DNA of 64,000 nt from Cytophagaceae bacterium ABcell3 (GCA_030913385.1 CP133159.1:2688584-2752583), one strand, 5' to 3'. Shown: positions 1 to 9,203, counted from the stretch's first letter. Numbers and translations: made by a program. The notes: a model not told the origin generated them from the letters alone.

Positions 1-435
1 GCAGCGGAAGCGTTTGATTATGATGTAACAGATTATTTGGTTAAGCCTATTACATACCCGCGTTTCTTAAAAGCGATCAACAAAGCGCTTAAAAAGAACA
101 AAGAAGCTTTTGGTAACAATGACCTGAAGGATCTTTATGTGCGCTCGGATGCTAAGATCGTTAAGATCAACCTTGCTGACGTGCTATATATTGAAGCCCT
201 TGCAGATTACATTATGATCATTACTTCTACAGGTAAGCATATCGTTCACTCTACCATGAAAGGTTTCCAGAGCAGGCTTCCTGAAGAGAAATTTGCACGT
301 GTGCATAGATCTTATATTGTAAACTTGGATAAGATAGAAACTATTGAAAACCTGAATGTGGTTATTCAAAAGAAGTATATCCCAATAGGTGCTTTCTATA
401 AAGAATCGTTTATGAAGCGTCTTAATATGCTTTAA
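1..435 (+). CDS. LytTR-family response regulator (5' truncated)
   Basis: The reading frame is open from the first base, so only the C-terminal part of the protein is here. It begins with the end of a receiver domain (the YLVKP motif, whose lysine-proline pair closes the phosphorylation pocket in CheY-like domains). A LytTR DNA-binding domain follows, with the typical DVLYIEA start, a RVHRSYIVN core and the IPIG strand. Such proteins usually answer a membrane histidine kinase of the LytS/YehU type, which would lie outside the window. Its last 14 bases overlap the 3' end of the convergent PAP2 gene. Family assignment is secure; the target genes are unknown. Confidence 0.9.
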   Translation, partial: AAEAFDYDVTDYLVKPITYPRFLKAINKALKKNKEAFGNNDLKDLYVRSDAKIVKINLADVLYIEALADYIMIITSTGKHIVHSTMKGFQSRLPEEKFARVHRSYIVNLDKIETIENLNVVIQKKYIPIGAFYKESFMKRLNML

Positions 436-1000
436 TAACAGACTGCTTTTGTAGTTTATTTTTACAGTAAAAATATAGCATTACCATGATATATCCGATA
501 AGGGTGCCCGAAAGGGCACCTGCGGTTATATCTGATGGATAATGAACGCCCAAATAAACTCTACTCAGAGAAACTGCGGCTGCCCACACAAACATTAAAT
601 AAAACACCTTCTTTCTAAAAAAGCCTGTTAAAAAGGCTGCTACTGCAAAAGTGTTTGCTGCGTGGGAAGAAAAGAATCCATATCTCCCCCCACATCCGTA
701 CGGTAGGTGAAGCATGTCCTGAAGGGATGCATTGTGGCATGGGCGCAAACGTTCTGTTAAAGGTTTCATTAAGCCCGAAGCAAATTGGTCTGCCATAATG
801 ATTATTAAAGTTATAAACACCAGTGGCAACCAACTGTTAAATTTTTCTTTCCTAATGATGAGAAATACTAAAAATGCGTAGAACGGTATCCACGTAAATC
901 TTTTGGTAAAAAATATCATAATCTCATCCATTATTGGATGGTGTAAACTGTTTATGAAAAACAGTATCTGAACATCGATTTCTTTTAGTATTTCAAGCAT
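422..1000 (-). CDS. PAP2-family membrane phosphatase
   Basis: A 192-residue integral membrane protein with about five hydrophobic segments. All three motifs of the PAP2 lipid phosphatase superfamily are visible: K79-x6-R86-P87, S112-H113 in the second motif, and S146-R147-x5-H153-x3-D157 in the third. Family members dephosphorylate lipid phosphates such as undecaprenyl pyrophosphate or phosphatidylglycerophosphate on the outer face of the inner membrane; the substrate here cannot be read from sequence. The start lies 3 bases after the hemF stop, so it probably belongs to the same transcript as hemF and the membrane glycosyltransferase. The 3' end overlaps the LytTR gene by 14 bases. Confidence 0.88.
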   Translation of the reverse strand: MLEILKEIDVQILFFINSLHHPIMDEIMIFFTKRFTWIPFYAFLVFLIIRKEKFNSWLPLVFITLIIIMADQFASGLMKPLTERLRPCHNASLQDMLHLPYGCGGRYGFFSSHAANTFAVAAFLTGFFRKKVFYLMFVWAAAVSLSRVYLGVHYPSDITAGALSGTLIGYIMVMLYFYCKNKLQKQSVIKAY

Positions 1001-1003
1001 GGC

Positions 1004-1894
1004 TTAGGCCCAATCTATTCCTTTTTTAAGCAGTAAAAGTGTTTTTTCTTCTGGACTGTCTTTTTCTGGCTGATGGTTGTATTCCCACGAAACTAAAGGT
1101 GGTAAGCTCATAAGAATAGACTCTGTCCGCCCATTGGTGTCAAGGCCAAACTTTGTCCCTTTGTCGTAGACTAAGTTAAACTCTACATACCTTCCTCGGC
1201 GTAAGAGCTGCCATGTTTTTTCCTGTTCTGTAAAGCTTTTTTCTTTATGCCTGTTCATTAATTCTGTATAAACTGGCGCAAAAGTCTTTCCTGTATCTTT
1301 TACAAAATTAAATATTTTCCCTAGCTCATTATTATCATTGGATGTAAGCCTGTCAAAAAATATTCCCCCTATACCCCTTGTTTCATTTCTGTGCGGGATG
1401 TAAAAGTAATCGTCAGCCCATTTTTTATATTTACTGTAATAGTTTGGATCATATTGATCGCAAACATTTTTTAACTTTCTGTGAAAGTAGGAAGCATCCT
1501 CCCTGTTTATATAGTGGGGGGTAAGGTCTATTCCTCCACCAAACCAACGGGTGCCATTGCTCATTTCAAAGTAACGGGTGTTCATGTGAATAATTGGCAC
1601 ATGCGGGTTAACGGGGTGCAGGACAATGGAAATACCTGTAGCATAAAAGTCAGAAGCCTCTACTTTTAATGCATTGAGTATTTTTTCAGGCATTTTTCCG
1701 TGTACTGCCGAAAAGTTGACTCCCCCTTTTTCAATTACTTTGCCATTGGTGATGACGCGCGAAAATCCGCCTCCTCCACCATCTCTTTCCCAAGTGTCTT
1801 CTTTAAACTTACCTTTACCGTCGGCTTGTTCTAATGCTTGACATATCTCTTCTTGTAACTGTCTAAACCAAGAGGCGCAATCTTCTTTTTTCAT
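1004..1894 (-). CDS. hemF: Oxygen-dependent coproporphyrinogen III oxidase
   Basis: A 296-residue soluble enzyme of the HemF family, close to the usual length. It converts coproporphyrinogen III to protoporphyrinogen IX by two oxygen-dependent decarboxylations. The conserved block MNTRYFEM...WFGGGIDLTP and the run of acidic and histidine residues after it are clear, as is the late RRGRYVEFNLVYDRGT-like block. The ATG overlaps the stop of the upstream membrane glycosyltransferase by 4 bases, which suggests translational coupling. The next haem-pathway enzyme, protoporphyrinogen oxidase, lies 5.4 kb away on the same strand. Use of HemF implies an aerobic lifestyle. Confidence 0.96.
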   Translation of the reverse strand: MKKEDCASWFRQLQEEICQALEQADGKGKFKEDTWERDGGGGGFSRVITNGKVIEKGGVNFSAVHGKMPEKILNALKVEASDFYATGISIVLHPVNPHVPIIHMNTRYFEMSNGTRWFGGGIDLTPHYINREDASYFHRKLKNVCDQYDPNYYSKYKKWADDYFYIPHRNETRGIGGIFFDRLTSNDNNELGKIFNFVKDTGKTFAPVYTELMNRHKEKSFTEQEKTWQLLRRGRYVEFNLVYDKGTKFGLDTNGRTESILMSLPPLVSWEYNHQPEKDSPEEKTLLLLKKGIDWA

Positions 1895-3357
1895 GGTGAT
1901 ATCAGGAGTATTTTCCCTTCTTTGTTTTGGTAAACTATTCTAGATGGCAAGTTATTTATTTTTTCAATAATTTCCGGTGGAAGGTCTGAATTGTTGAAAA
2001 AGTCTATGAAATAAAAGGGGGATTCTGGAATAGAAAACCGTATATCTCTGTTGTTTTGCTCTTTTATATTAATTTGGTAAAGTAAAGCATAGTTGTCCGT
2101 GGATATTATAGGAACACCGGACTCCAAGGTTTTTGCTTTTTGAACCACAAGGTTTTTGTTCCAAGTTTGATGGTTATACCCTCCTGTACCATCTTGGTTG
2201 AGGTAAATAATATGTTTTGCAGTGCGCATTGTAGGGTAGAGCATCCAGCAAGCAAAAACAAGTAGGATGGGTATGGAAATATTCCTGATTTTAATAGTAA
2301 ACTTCTTTTGGTCTATTAGGTAGGCCATACCTATAAGAAGTATAAAAATTGGTAAGTAGGCAGGAGCTAAAATTCTGTCATCAAAATCATCTGCTATGTG
2401 TACATATACCAAAACCAAGTTCAGTACGATTAGGTATGAGCCTGACAAGAATAGGGCAGTTTTTAATACTGTTGACTTATTGACTTCTGAGAATATACCT
2501 TTAACAATGTTTGATTTATATAGGAAGAATGCTAGGACTATTAGGGTGCTAACTCTTACATAAGCAGGTATTTGATGTGGTAAAAACCAGGTGCTAAGTT
2601 GGTCAATAGTCTCTAATGGGTTAAGGTATAGTCTTTCAAGGTCCCAGTATGCTTCACCGAACATGTGACCGGTAAATTTTTTTCTGTAATACTGCCATAA
2701 GCCATAGGATACTACACCTGTAAGAGCAGCAAATCCTGAATAGATGATTTTAGTTTTAAATGCTTTGTTTGGCAAAGTAAGCAGAACCAAGGCTATGCCT
2801 GGAACGAACATAATCCCTGACTTTCGCTGCATGATCAATAGGAATATTAGGGGAAGAAGAAAACAGAATGGTAGATGGTTTGTACTTTTTTGCAGCCTAA
2901 CTATACAAACCATAATTAGCATTAGTATGGTAATGAACAAAGGTTCTGACCATGCAAAGATATGGACAAGCAATAAAGGAAACGAAAAAGCAAAAACTAG
3001 GGATGCCAGATAGAGGTAAGCTTTTTCTTTAACAAAAGTTGCGAGCAGGTATAAAGACGACAAGCCGCTGACTAATATCAAAAATAAATGTAAGTACTTT
3101 GTGAAATCTAAAATGGGAATTTTTGGCGCCCCCAATTGATAGATGGAAAGTACCAAGGGGTATAGTGGTGGCCAGTCTATAAAAAAATCATTGTTGGGTT
3201 TAGTGAATTTAGTTGGAATATTTTGTGCTGCGTATAAAAAGTGCACAGCGTCAATTTCTATACCTAAACCAAAGTTTCTGGTGAGGAGGAGAAATACAAG
3301 TGTTACTAGGCCACTATATAAAATAAATGGCCTGATAGAAGTATTATCATTAGCCAT
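1891..3357 (-). CDS. Polytopic membrane glycosyltransferase-like protein (ArnT/GT39 type)
   Basis: A very hydrophobic protein of about 488 residues with roughly ten membrane segments and an acidic residue in the first extracytoplasmic loop (EIDAVHF), followed by a WPPLYP motif. This layout is typical of GT-C glycosyltransferases of the ArnT/PMT/DUF2029 kind, which use polyprenyl-phosphate sugars at the outer face of the inner membrane. The ATG at 3357 is preferred over a TTG at 3381, because it starts one base after the upstream stop instead of overlapping it. The polyprenol-phosphate mannosyltransferase at 6517-7257 could make its donor; that link is inference. The acceptor is unknown. Confidence 0.72.
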   Translation of the reverse strand: MANDNTSIRPFILYSGLVTLVFLLLTRNFGLGIEIDAVHFLYAAQNIPTKFTKPNNDFFIDWPPLYPLVLSIYQLGAPKIPILDFTKYLHLFLILVSGLSSLYLLATFVKEKAYLYLASLVFAFSFPLLLVHIFAWSEPLFITILMLIMVCIVRLQKSTNHLPFCFLLPLIFLLIMQRKSGIMFVPGIALVLLTLPNKAFKTKIIYSGFAALTGVVSYGLWQYYRKKFTGHMFGEAYWDLERLYLNPLETIDQLSTWFLPHQIPAYVRVSTLIVLAFFLYKSNIVKGIFSEVNKSTVLKTALFLSGSYLIVLNLVLVYVHIADDFDDRILAPAYLPIFILLIGMAYLIDQKKFTIKIRNISIPILLVFACWMLYPTMRTAKHIIYLNQDGTGGYNHQTWNKNLVVQKAKTLESGVPIISTDNYALLYQINIKEQNNRDIRFSIPESPFYFIDFFNNSDLPPEIIEKINNLPSRIVYQNKEGKILLISP

Positions 3358-3358
3358 A

Positions 3359-5752
3359 TTAGAAAGGGTATCCGATACCAATGTTCAAAACGATCTGGTC
3401 TCTTCTTCCAAGTGGTGGCGATTGTACAAGTTGTTTTAAGACAAAGCGGTCTGTTCCTGCTTCAGCCGGATCCCAAGCTTTGATACCTAAATCTAGCCTA
3501 GCGATCAGGAAGCTAAAGTTGAATCGTAAACCAAAGCCTGTACCTACGGCTATTTCACTTGGGTTAAACCCTGAACCAGGCCTTGTTTCATCTTCTTTTA
3601 TCATCCAGGTATTACCTGCGTCTATGAAAACAGCACCGTCAAGAAAGCCGATCATATTGAAACGGTATTCAAAACTTGTCTCGAAAATAATTTCTGCTGG
3701 CTGCTCGAACGTGAACCTACGGACACCATCGCCGTCTCTGTCAGCAAATGAACCAGGTCCTAAACGTCTGGGGTGCCATGCTCTTACACTGTTACTACCT
3801 CCTCCAAAGAAGAACTTTTCATAAGGCAGCACACCTTCTTCGCTATAGGCTCCTGCCATTCCACCATGGAAGCGCATTGCAAAGGAACTTTTGCTTCTTA
3901 TTGGAAAATTGTAACGGAAATCAGCGCTTCCTTTTAAAAACCTATAAGACTGCAAGCCTAATATTCCATCTTCGGTAGGTGTAAACTGGTTATAAAAATT
4001 GGTTAGGGTACCTCCGGATTCAGCGAATAACCTTATAAACCTAGACTTTTTGTTTTCTCCCATCTGCTGGTTATTGAAAACATAAGAAGCGTGCATAGAG
4101 GAAACAAAAGCTCGTCTGAAAGCTACATGCAATGGGTTGCCTTGTGCTTCTAAGTCTTCAAGATATCTTATAAAGTCATCATCTTGCCTGATGGTGTTGA
4201 TAATGTTAAGGTCTGCTATGGCTATCGACCAGCTTCTGTTGATGCTAGGAAACCAATCATAGGTCATAGAGGCTTTAAGATTTCCTCTGGTAAACTCAGG
4301 CCTGTCGGTCATGGTATAACCGGTCAAAAACCTTGTTCTTGGGCTATATGGGTGAAACCTGTGCCGGATCTTTGTCGGAAAGTATATCTCTGGAAAACTT
4401 AAAGAAACGTTTCCGCCGTACTCCAAAGTTCTGAGAATGTTGGTTGGGTCCAAAACACTCGCTTGCCCATCTATTGAACCGCGAACATTAAATTCTAGTA
4501 TTTCAAAGCCCCCAAAAACATTTCTTTGCCTAAAACTGACATTTCCGAAAGGCCCTGGTATAAATGCCTGTGTTACTACATTTACCCCAACTTCGTCTGT
4601 TAGCTGAAAACGTTTCAGCGGACTTGTATTGATAAAGGCGGTCAACGTGGTGGTATCCCTGTCTTTTTCAAAGTTGATATTAATGAATCGATAGTTGTCC
4701 AGCATTGCCAACTGTCTTTGGGTCTGCTGAATTTTTTCTTGAGAAAACACGTCTCCCGCATGAATCTGCAACTTATTGTTCAGTATCCTTTTTGAGAAGT
4801 TCTTATTGTTATAGATATAATGTACACCTTCATGAACTATAGTATCTTTCATGTCGGGGGGGGTGCTTATATCTGTATTGTAATAAACATTGCTAATAGT
4901 ATACTTTTTATGCTCTTGACCTCTAGGGTTTTGAATGATAACATCAATTTCAGTTTCATAAGCATTAATAGAGGTGTCTACTTCAAAATGTATGAACTGC
5001 CTGGTGAAATCATAATAGCCATTGTTCTTCATGAGGCGGTTCAGGCGTTCGCGCTCCCCAGAAATGGCTTGTTCGTTATAGTTTTCTCCAACTTTTATTA
5101 AAGACCTGTGTTGGTTTTCTCTGACCAGTGTGTCTATAGATTTTGTCCCTATGACATAATTTACTTTTGAAATTTTAAAAGGCCTTTTTTCTACTACTTG
5201 ATAGGTAATGCTTACGCGTCTTCCCGAGGTGTCAATCTTAGGTTTGACATGGCCATGCAGGTGTCCCTTTGAATGCAGGAAAAAGGTCATTTGTCTGGCA
5301 GTTTCGTTAACAAGTACAGAGTCGAAAATGGCAGGAGGTTCACCTAGGTTACGCATAATCCAGTTGCCTTCTTCCAGCCGTGTCTTGTATTTTTCTAACC
5401 TTTTTTCTTTTCTTAGGTTTAGACGGTGTTCTCTACCTTCGCTGATATCTGGATCTTGTAGTTTTTTGTTAAACCGCTCTTCGGTAGAAGCAATTTTGTT
5501 TTTAAAATGTTGGGCGCTATAAAATGACTTCCCAAAATAGTACATACTAAGGTTGGGAAGGGTGCCGAGTACCCTCCGGTTGGTTTCTTGCCTGTAAAGG
5601 TTCGCAAGTTGATGTCGAGGAACCTCTGAATTTCCTTCTATTTGTTGTTTGTATGCAAGGTATTCTCCCTCACCTAGATGTTTGCTTACCCGGCAGGAGC
5701 AGATCAAAACAATACAAGCAACATAAAGAAAAATATTATATATTACCTTCAA
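3359..5752 (-). CDS. TamA/BamA-family outer-membrane lipoprotein
   Basis: A protein of about 797 residues. It has an N-terminal lipoprotein signal (hydrophobic run ending LICSC), POTRA-like repeats over roughly residues 100-350, and a C-terminal Omp85 beta-barrel (bacterial surface antigen domain) ending IGIGYPF. The barrel contains the FFFGGGSNSVRAW and RLGPGSF motifs characteristic of Omp85 proteins. Such proteins insert or assemble outer-membrane proteins. A lipidated TamA-like form is common in Bacteroidota. The start is placed at a TTG (5752) preceded by AGGAAA, because longer starts would run into the divergent methyltransferase gene and no ATG gives a signal peptide. The start is the least certain part. 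Confidence 0.85.
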   Translation of the reverse strand: MKVIYNIFLYVACIVLICSCRVSKHLGEGEYLAYKQQIEGNSEVPRHQLANLYRQETNRRVLGTLPNLSMYYFGKSFYSAQHFKNKIASTEERFNKKLQDPDISEGREHRLNLRKEKRLEKYKTRLEEGNWIMRNLGEPPAIFDSVLVNETARQMTFFLHSKGHLHGHVKPKIDTSGRRVSITYQVVEKRPFKISKVNYVIGTKSIDTLVRENQHRSLIKVGENYNEQAISGERERLNRLMKNNGYYDFTRQFIHFEVDTSINAYETEIDVIIQNPRGQEHKKYTISNVYYNTDISTPPDMKDTIVHEGVHYIYNNKNFSKRILNNKLQIHAGDVFSQEKIQQTQRQLAMLDNYRFININFEKDRDTTTLTAFINTSPLKRFQLTDEVGVNVVTQAFIPGPFGNVSFRQRNVFGGFEILEFNVRGSIDGQASVLDPTNILRTLEYGGNVSLSFPEIYFPTKIRHRFHPYSPRTRFLTGYTMTDRPEFTRGNLKASMTYDWFPSINRSWSIAIADLNIINTIRQDDDFIRYLEDLEAQGNPLHVAFRRAFVSSMHASYVFNNQQMGENKKSRFIRLFAESGGTLTNFYNQFTPTEDGILGLQSYRFLKGSADFRYNFPIRSKSSFAMRFHGGMAGAYSEEGVLPYEKFFFGGGSNSVRAWHPRRLGPGSFADRDGDGVRRFTFEQPAEIIFETSFEYRFNMIGFLDGAVFIDAGNTWMIKEDETRPGSGFNPSEIAVGTGFGLRFNFSFLIARLDLGIKAWDPAEAGTDRFVLKQLVQSPPLGRRDQIVLNIGIGYPF

Positions 5753-5768
5753 AATTGTGGTTTCCTGT

Positions 5769-6527
5769 ATGATTGCCAAAAAACACCTAAAATTCATCAA
5801 ATCTTTACAAATAAAAAAGTTCAGACGCATTTATAATCAGTTCCTGGTAGAAGGAGCTAAAAATATTGCTGAACTTCTTAAATCAGATTTTGAGATTTCT
5901 TCTTTATTCCTCACCAAAGAATTTGAACAGTTATGTGCCGGTGAGTTAAAACACAGAAACATGCCTGTCAATATTGTTTCAGAGGAAGACCTTCAAAGAG
6001 CTGGGTCGTTTTCCTCTAATAACGCAGGAATAGCTATTGTACATATGAAAAGCCAAAAAAGTTTGGCTCCTCACGAAAATGAGTATTTATTGATGTTAGA
6101 CGAGGTGAAAGATCCTGGAAACCTTGGTACAATTATCCGAATTGCTGACTGGTATGGCATCAAAAAAGTGCTTTGTTCTGAAAATACCGCAGAGCTTTAC
6201 AACCCTAAAGTAATTTCGTCTACCATGGGTTCTTTTACAAGAGTCAATGTTTGGTATGGAGATCTAGTAAAGTACTTAAAAGAACATCCTGATTTGCCTG
6301 TATATGGGGCCATGTTAGGAGGGGAGAATATATATTCTGTTGACTTCTCCTCTAAGGGTATTTTGGTAATGGGCAGCGAGTCGGCAGGTATTAGCGACGA
6401 ACTCAAAAAGCATATTACCACAGAAATTGCCATTCCTGGCAGGGGGGGAGCTGAATCGTTAAATGTAGGCGTTGCCACAGGAATTATTTGCGACAACATT
6501 GCCAGAAGCTTACACTCTAAAGGTTAG
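5769..6527 (+). CDS. TrmH/SpoU-family RNA 2'-O-methyltransferase
   Basis: A 252-residue protein with an N-terminal substrate-binding domain (FLVEG motif near residue 25) and a C-terminal SPOUT methyltransferase domain. The three SpoU motifs are present: DPGNLGTIIR, MGSESAGIS and the knot motif IPGRGGAESLNVGVA. It would transfer a methyl group from S-adenosylmethionine to a ribose 2'-OH in rRNA or tRNA; the exact nucleotide is not predictable. The ATG at 5769 is chosen over a GTG at 5757. The start sits only 16 bp from the opposing TamA-like start. The 3' end overlaps the convergent mannosyltransferase gene by 11 bases. Confidence 0.92.
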   Translation: MIAKKHLKFIKSLQIKKFRRIYNQFLVEGAKNIAELLKSDFEISSLFLTKEFEQLCAGELKHRNMPVNIVSEEDLQRAGSFSSNNAGIAIVHMKSQKSLAPHENEYLLMLDEVKDPGNLGTIIRIADWYGIKKVLCSENTAELYNPKVISSTMGSFTRVNVWYGDLVKYLKEHPDLPVYGAMLGGENIYSVDFSSKGILVMGSESAGISDELKKHITTEIAIPGRGGAESLNVGVATGIICDNIARSLHSKG

Positions 6528-7257
6528 GTCTATTATAGTGCCTGAAAAAGCTTTTTAATTTCATGCCTAACACGCCAAAAATAGCTTCTCTAAATATGTT
6601 TCCAGACATTTTGGAAGTGCCATGTTCTCTGTCGGTAAATATTATTGGGACTTCTTTTATTTTAAAGCCAAATTTCCATGTTTCAAATTTCATTTGGATT
6701 TGAAAAGCATAGCCTTGGAATTGTATTCTGTCAAAGTCTAAAGTTTCCAAGACCTTTCTATGGTAGCACTTAAACCCCGCAGTAGTGTCTTGTATGGGCA
6801 TGCCGGTTATAAAGCGAACATAGGTACTGGCAAAATATGACATAAGTACCCTGCCTATAGGCCAGTTTATTACAGTTATCCCATTGACATACCTGGAGCC
6901 AATAGCCAGATCGATTCCAGTTTCTTCGCAGGTATTATAGAGTTTGATTAAGTCTTCTGGGTTGTGGCTAAAATCAGCATCCATTTCACATACATACTCA
7001 TAATCTCTTTGCAGTGCATAGTTAAAGCCATGTATGTAAGCTGTCCCTAGCCCCAGTTTCCCAGCTCTTTTCTCCAGATGTAGCCGTTCAGGGAATTCTT
7101 TCTGAAGGTTTTCTATAATATTTGCTGTACCGTCTGGTGAATTGTCATCAATAATCAAAAGATGGAAAGGCAGTGGCAAGGAAAATATTTTCCTGACCAT
7201 TTTTTCAATATTTTCCTTTTCATTATAGGTCGGTATGATTACTAATGTCTTTTTCAC
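6517..7257 (-). CDS. Polyprenol-phosphate mannosyltransferase (GT2 family)
   Basis: A 246-residue GT2 family enzyme of the dolichol/polyprenol-phosphate mannose synthase type. It opens directly with the nucleotide-sugar fold (VIIPTYNEKENI), followed by LIIDDNSPDGT and the metal-binding CEMDADFSHNP motif. It has no C-terminal membrane domain, so it is the short soluble or peripheral form. It would load mannose (or a related sugar) from GDP-mannose onto a polyprenyl phosphate at the cytoplasmic face of the membrane. The GTG at 7257 fits the family start; a TTG at 7275 would add six residues. It follows hemG by about 28 bases and probably shares its transcript. Confidence 0.88.
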   Translation of the reverse strand: MKKTLVIIPTYNEKENIEKMVRKIFSLPLPFHLLIIDDNSPDGTANIIENLQKEFPERLHLEKRAGKLGLGTAYIHGFNYALQRDYEYVCEMDADFSHNPEDLIKLYNTCEETGIDLAIGSRYVNGITVINWPIGRVLMSYFASTYVRFITGMPIQDTTAGFKCYHRKVLETLDFDRIQFQGYAFQIQMKFETWKFGFKIKEVPIIFTDREHGTSKMSGNIFREAIFGVLGMKLKSFFRHYNRPNL

Positions 7258-7285
7258 GCCCCAAAAATATTTCAAAAAAAATCAA

Positions 7286-8575
7286 TTACAAATTACCAGC
7301 TAAATCTGCTGCTTTTTTTATGCAATCTGGTATGGATACACCCTTGTACCAATTGGTTGCTATAAACATATTTTCACCAGCGGCTTTTTCTATTTCATAA
7401 CGGGCGTTTTTATAATTTATGTTGTATTGAGGAATTGCTTTTTCCCAAACTTTTATGTTTTTAAAAATAGGTTCTTTGTTAATTAGCAAGTTGTTTGACA
7501 GTTCTTTATGTACTTTTTGTAATACTTCTTTTTCTTTTTCCTTATCGGTACATTGTCTTATGAAAGAAGTAAGCAACACTTTGTCTTTGGGACATCTTTC
7601 TGCAAATAAAGAGCTGCTCCAAATGGTACCACTTGTAAATAAATTTTCTTTTTGAGGGTGAAGGGCTCCAAAACCGTTCAAATCGGACTGTACTGATGCT
7701 TTTTCATATACTGAATGAACAACTGTTACTGGCACATAGTCAATTTTTTTCAGTACATCGGGTAGTGGAGAGTTAAACCTAAATAATTGGGAAGCATGCA
7801 TGGCTGGAAGTGCCAGTACCACATTTTTACAGGTTGCGTCTTCTTTGTTTCCTTTTTCATCCCAGCACACTTTATAGCCTTGGCCTTCTTTGTATATGGC
7901 TTCTGCTTTGGCATTACACCTTAAGCCTTTAAGTTGAGATGCGACCTTGTCGGTAAGCATTTGCATGCCTTTGCGGAAGGTTATGGACTGCTTGCGTCCA
8001 GTCTTATTTTTAATAAACCCTTTCAATATAGAACCGTGGTCTTTTTCCATTTGATGTAACGTAGGGAACGTTTCGCTGATCAGTAAGTCTTCCGCGTCGC
8101 CTGAGTAAATGCCTGCAATAAACGGCTTAACCGCATACTCTACCACTTCCTGTGAAAAACGGCGCCTGAAAAAAGTTGCTACACTTTCATTGGGGTCAAT
8201 GTTGGGCTTTTTAAAAAATTCACCCAGTATTGACATTTTGCTAGACATGCTGAAAAAGGAGCTCGAAAGTAGTGATATTGGGTTGTCTGGTAGCTTTTGA
8301 TATTTGCCATTTTTATATATAAAACGGCTTTTGCTCACCTCATTAGCAGGAACTATTTCCTCATACAGGCCTGTTTCTTTCAGAAAGCTCAGCGTATGCT
8401 CATCGCATATAAGAGAGTTAGGGCCTAACTCTAGGATGTAACCATTTTGCTGTTTTGTTCGAATATAACCACCAGGGTTATCTTCTGCTTCGAGTAGTAT
8501 ATATGGCTTATCTGCTTTTTGCATGTACCAGGCCAAAGCCAAGCCGGAAATGCCCGCTCCAATGATAATAGTCAT
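7286..8575 (-). CDS. hemG: Protoporphyrinogen oxidase, FAD-dependent (HemY type)
   Basis: A 429-residue flavoprotein of the oxygen-dependent protoporphyrinogen oxidase family. The N-terminus holds the FAD-binding Rossmann motif GAGISG (residues 6-11), with the ribose-binding glutamate at 29 and the GG-x-I-R-T motif soon after. The family's C-terminal amino-oxidase segment ends with the ATNWYKGVSIPDCI block. The enzyme oxidises protoporphyrinogen IX to protoporphyrin IX, the step after HemF, whose gene is nearby on the same strand. The HemY/HemG naming differs between databases; the protein here is the FAD type, not the E. coli flavodoxin-like HemG. It starts a minus-strand run with the mannosyltransferase gene. 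Confidence 0.93.
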   Translation of the reverse strand: MTIIIGAGISGLALAWYMQKADKPYILLEAEDNPGGYIRTKQQNGYILELGPNSLICDEHTLSFLKETGLYEEIVPANEVSKSRFIYKNGKYQKLPDNPISLLSSSFFSMSSKMSILGEFFKKPNIDPNESVATFFRRRFSQEVVEYAVKPFIAGIYSGDAEDLLISETFPTLHQMEKDHGSILKGFIKNKTGRKQSITFRKGMQMLTDKVASQLKGLRCNAKAEAIYKEGQGYKVCWDEKGNKEDATCKNVVLALPAMHASQLFRFNSPLPDVLKKIDYVPVTVVHSVYEKASVQSDLNGFGALHPQKENLFTSGTIWSSSLFAERCPKDKVLLTSFIRQCTDKEKEKEVLQKVHKELSNNLLINKEPIFKNIKVWEKAIPQYNINYKNARYEIEKAAGENMFIATNWYKGVSIPDCIKKAADLAGNL

Positions 8576-8625
8576 GTTTGTACCTTTAATGACTTATTTA
8601 TTTTTAATAAGTGCTAATTAAAGGT

Positions 8626-8633
8626 TAAATTTG
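8626..8633 (+). promoter_or_regulatory. Candidate -7 promoter element (TAAATTTG)
   Basis: TAAATTTG matches the Bacteroidota -7 consensus TAnnTTTG and lies 21 bases before the HAD phosphatase start. No good TTG -33 element is visible at the usual spacing, so the call is tentative. Confidence 0.35.
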
Positions 8634-8654
8634 TTAAGATAAAATTACCTGCTA

Positions 8655-9203
8655 ATGAATAAATGTATTTTTCTTGATCGGGACGGTGTCATTAATAAAG
8701 ATTATGTAGATTATACCTATACTGTTGAGCGGTTCGAAATTCTCGATGGTGTGATAGAAGCGCTAAACTGCTTTAAGGCTAGTGGATATCGTTTGGTGGT
8801 GATTACTAATCAATCTGGTATAGTCAAAGGCATATATGGTCACGATGATGTCAAGAAATGCCATGAATATTTTCAGCGGGAATGTGGCCACTTAATTGAT
8901 GCTTTTTATTATTCTCCGTGGCACCAAAATTATACCAATTCACTATCTCGTAAACCAGGTACCCTTATGTTTGAAAGGGCGGCCGCAAAGTTTGATATAG
9001 ATATGGACAGGTCGTGGATGATTGGTGACAGAGAACGTGATCTGATTCCTGCCCGTAAACTGGGACTACAGACTATTTTGTTAGAAGATGAAGTGAATGA
9101 AGGAATTTGTTCTTATGCAGATTACGTGAAAGATAACTTACTCGATGCTGCCAAGTTTGTTTTGTTAAAAGATGCAGAAATAAGAAAGGAAGTAAAGGTT
9201 TAA
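8655..9203 (+). CDS. HAD-IIIA phosphatase, GmhB/histidinol-phosphatase-like
   Basis: A 182-residue HAD-superfamily phosphatase. The nucleophile motif FLDRDGVIN (residues 6-14), the VVITNQSG motif and the late MIGDRERDL motif match the HAD-IIIA group that includes heptose 1,7-bisphosphate 7-phosphatase (GmhB) and HisB-N. In GmhB the loop before RKP carries zinc-binding cysteines (CxHxnCxCRKP). Here the matching loop reads SPWHQNYTNSLSRKP and has no cysteine, so the zinc site appears lost and the substrate may differ. It is monocistronic, and its stop overlaps by 4 bases the stop of a small convergent lipoprotein gene. Confidence 0.86.
   Translation: MNKCIFLDRDGVINKDYVDYTYTVERFEILDGVIEALNCFKASGYRLVVITNQSGIVKGIYGHDDVKKCHEYFQRECGHLIDAFYYSPWHQNYTNSLSRKPGTLMFERAAAKFDIDMDRSWMIGDRERDLIPARKLGLQTILLEDEVNEGICSYADYVKDNLLDAAKFVLLKDAEIRKEVKV

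Noticed and set aside
3143-3439. Long opposite-strand frames inside the membrane glycosyltransferase, smc and nirB genes
   Set aside because: They lie antisense to well-supported genes and show no motifs, signals or own start context.
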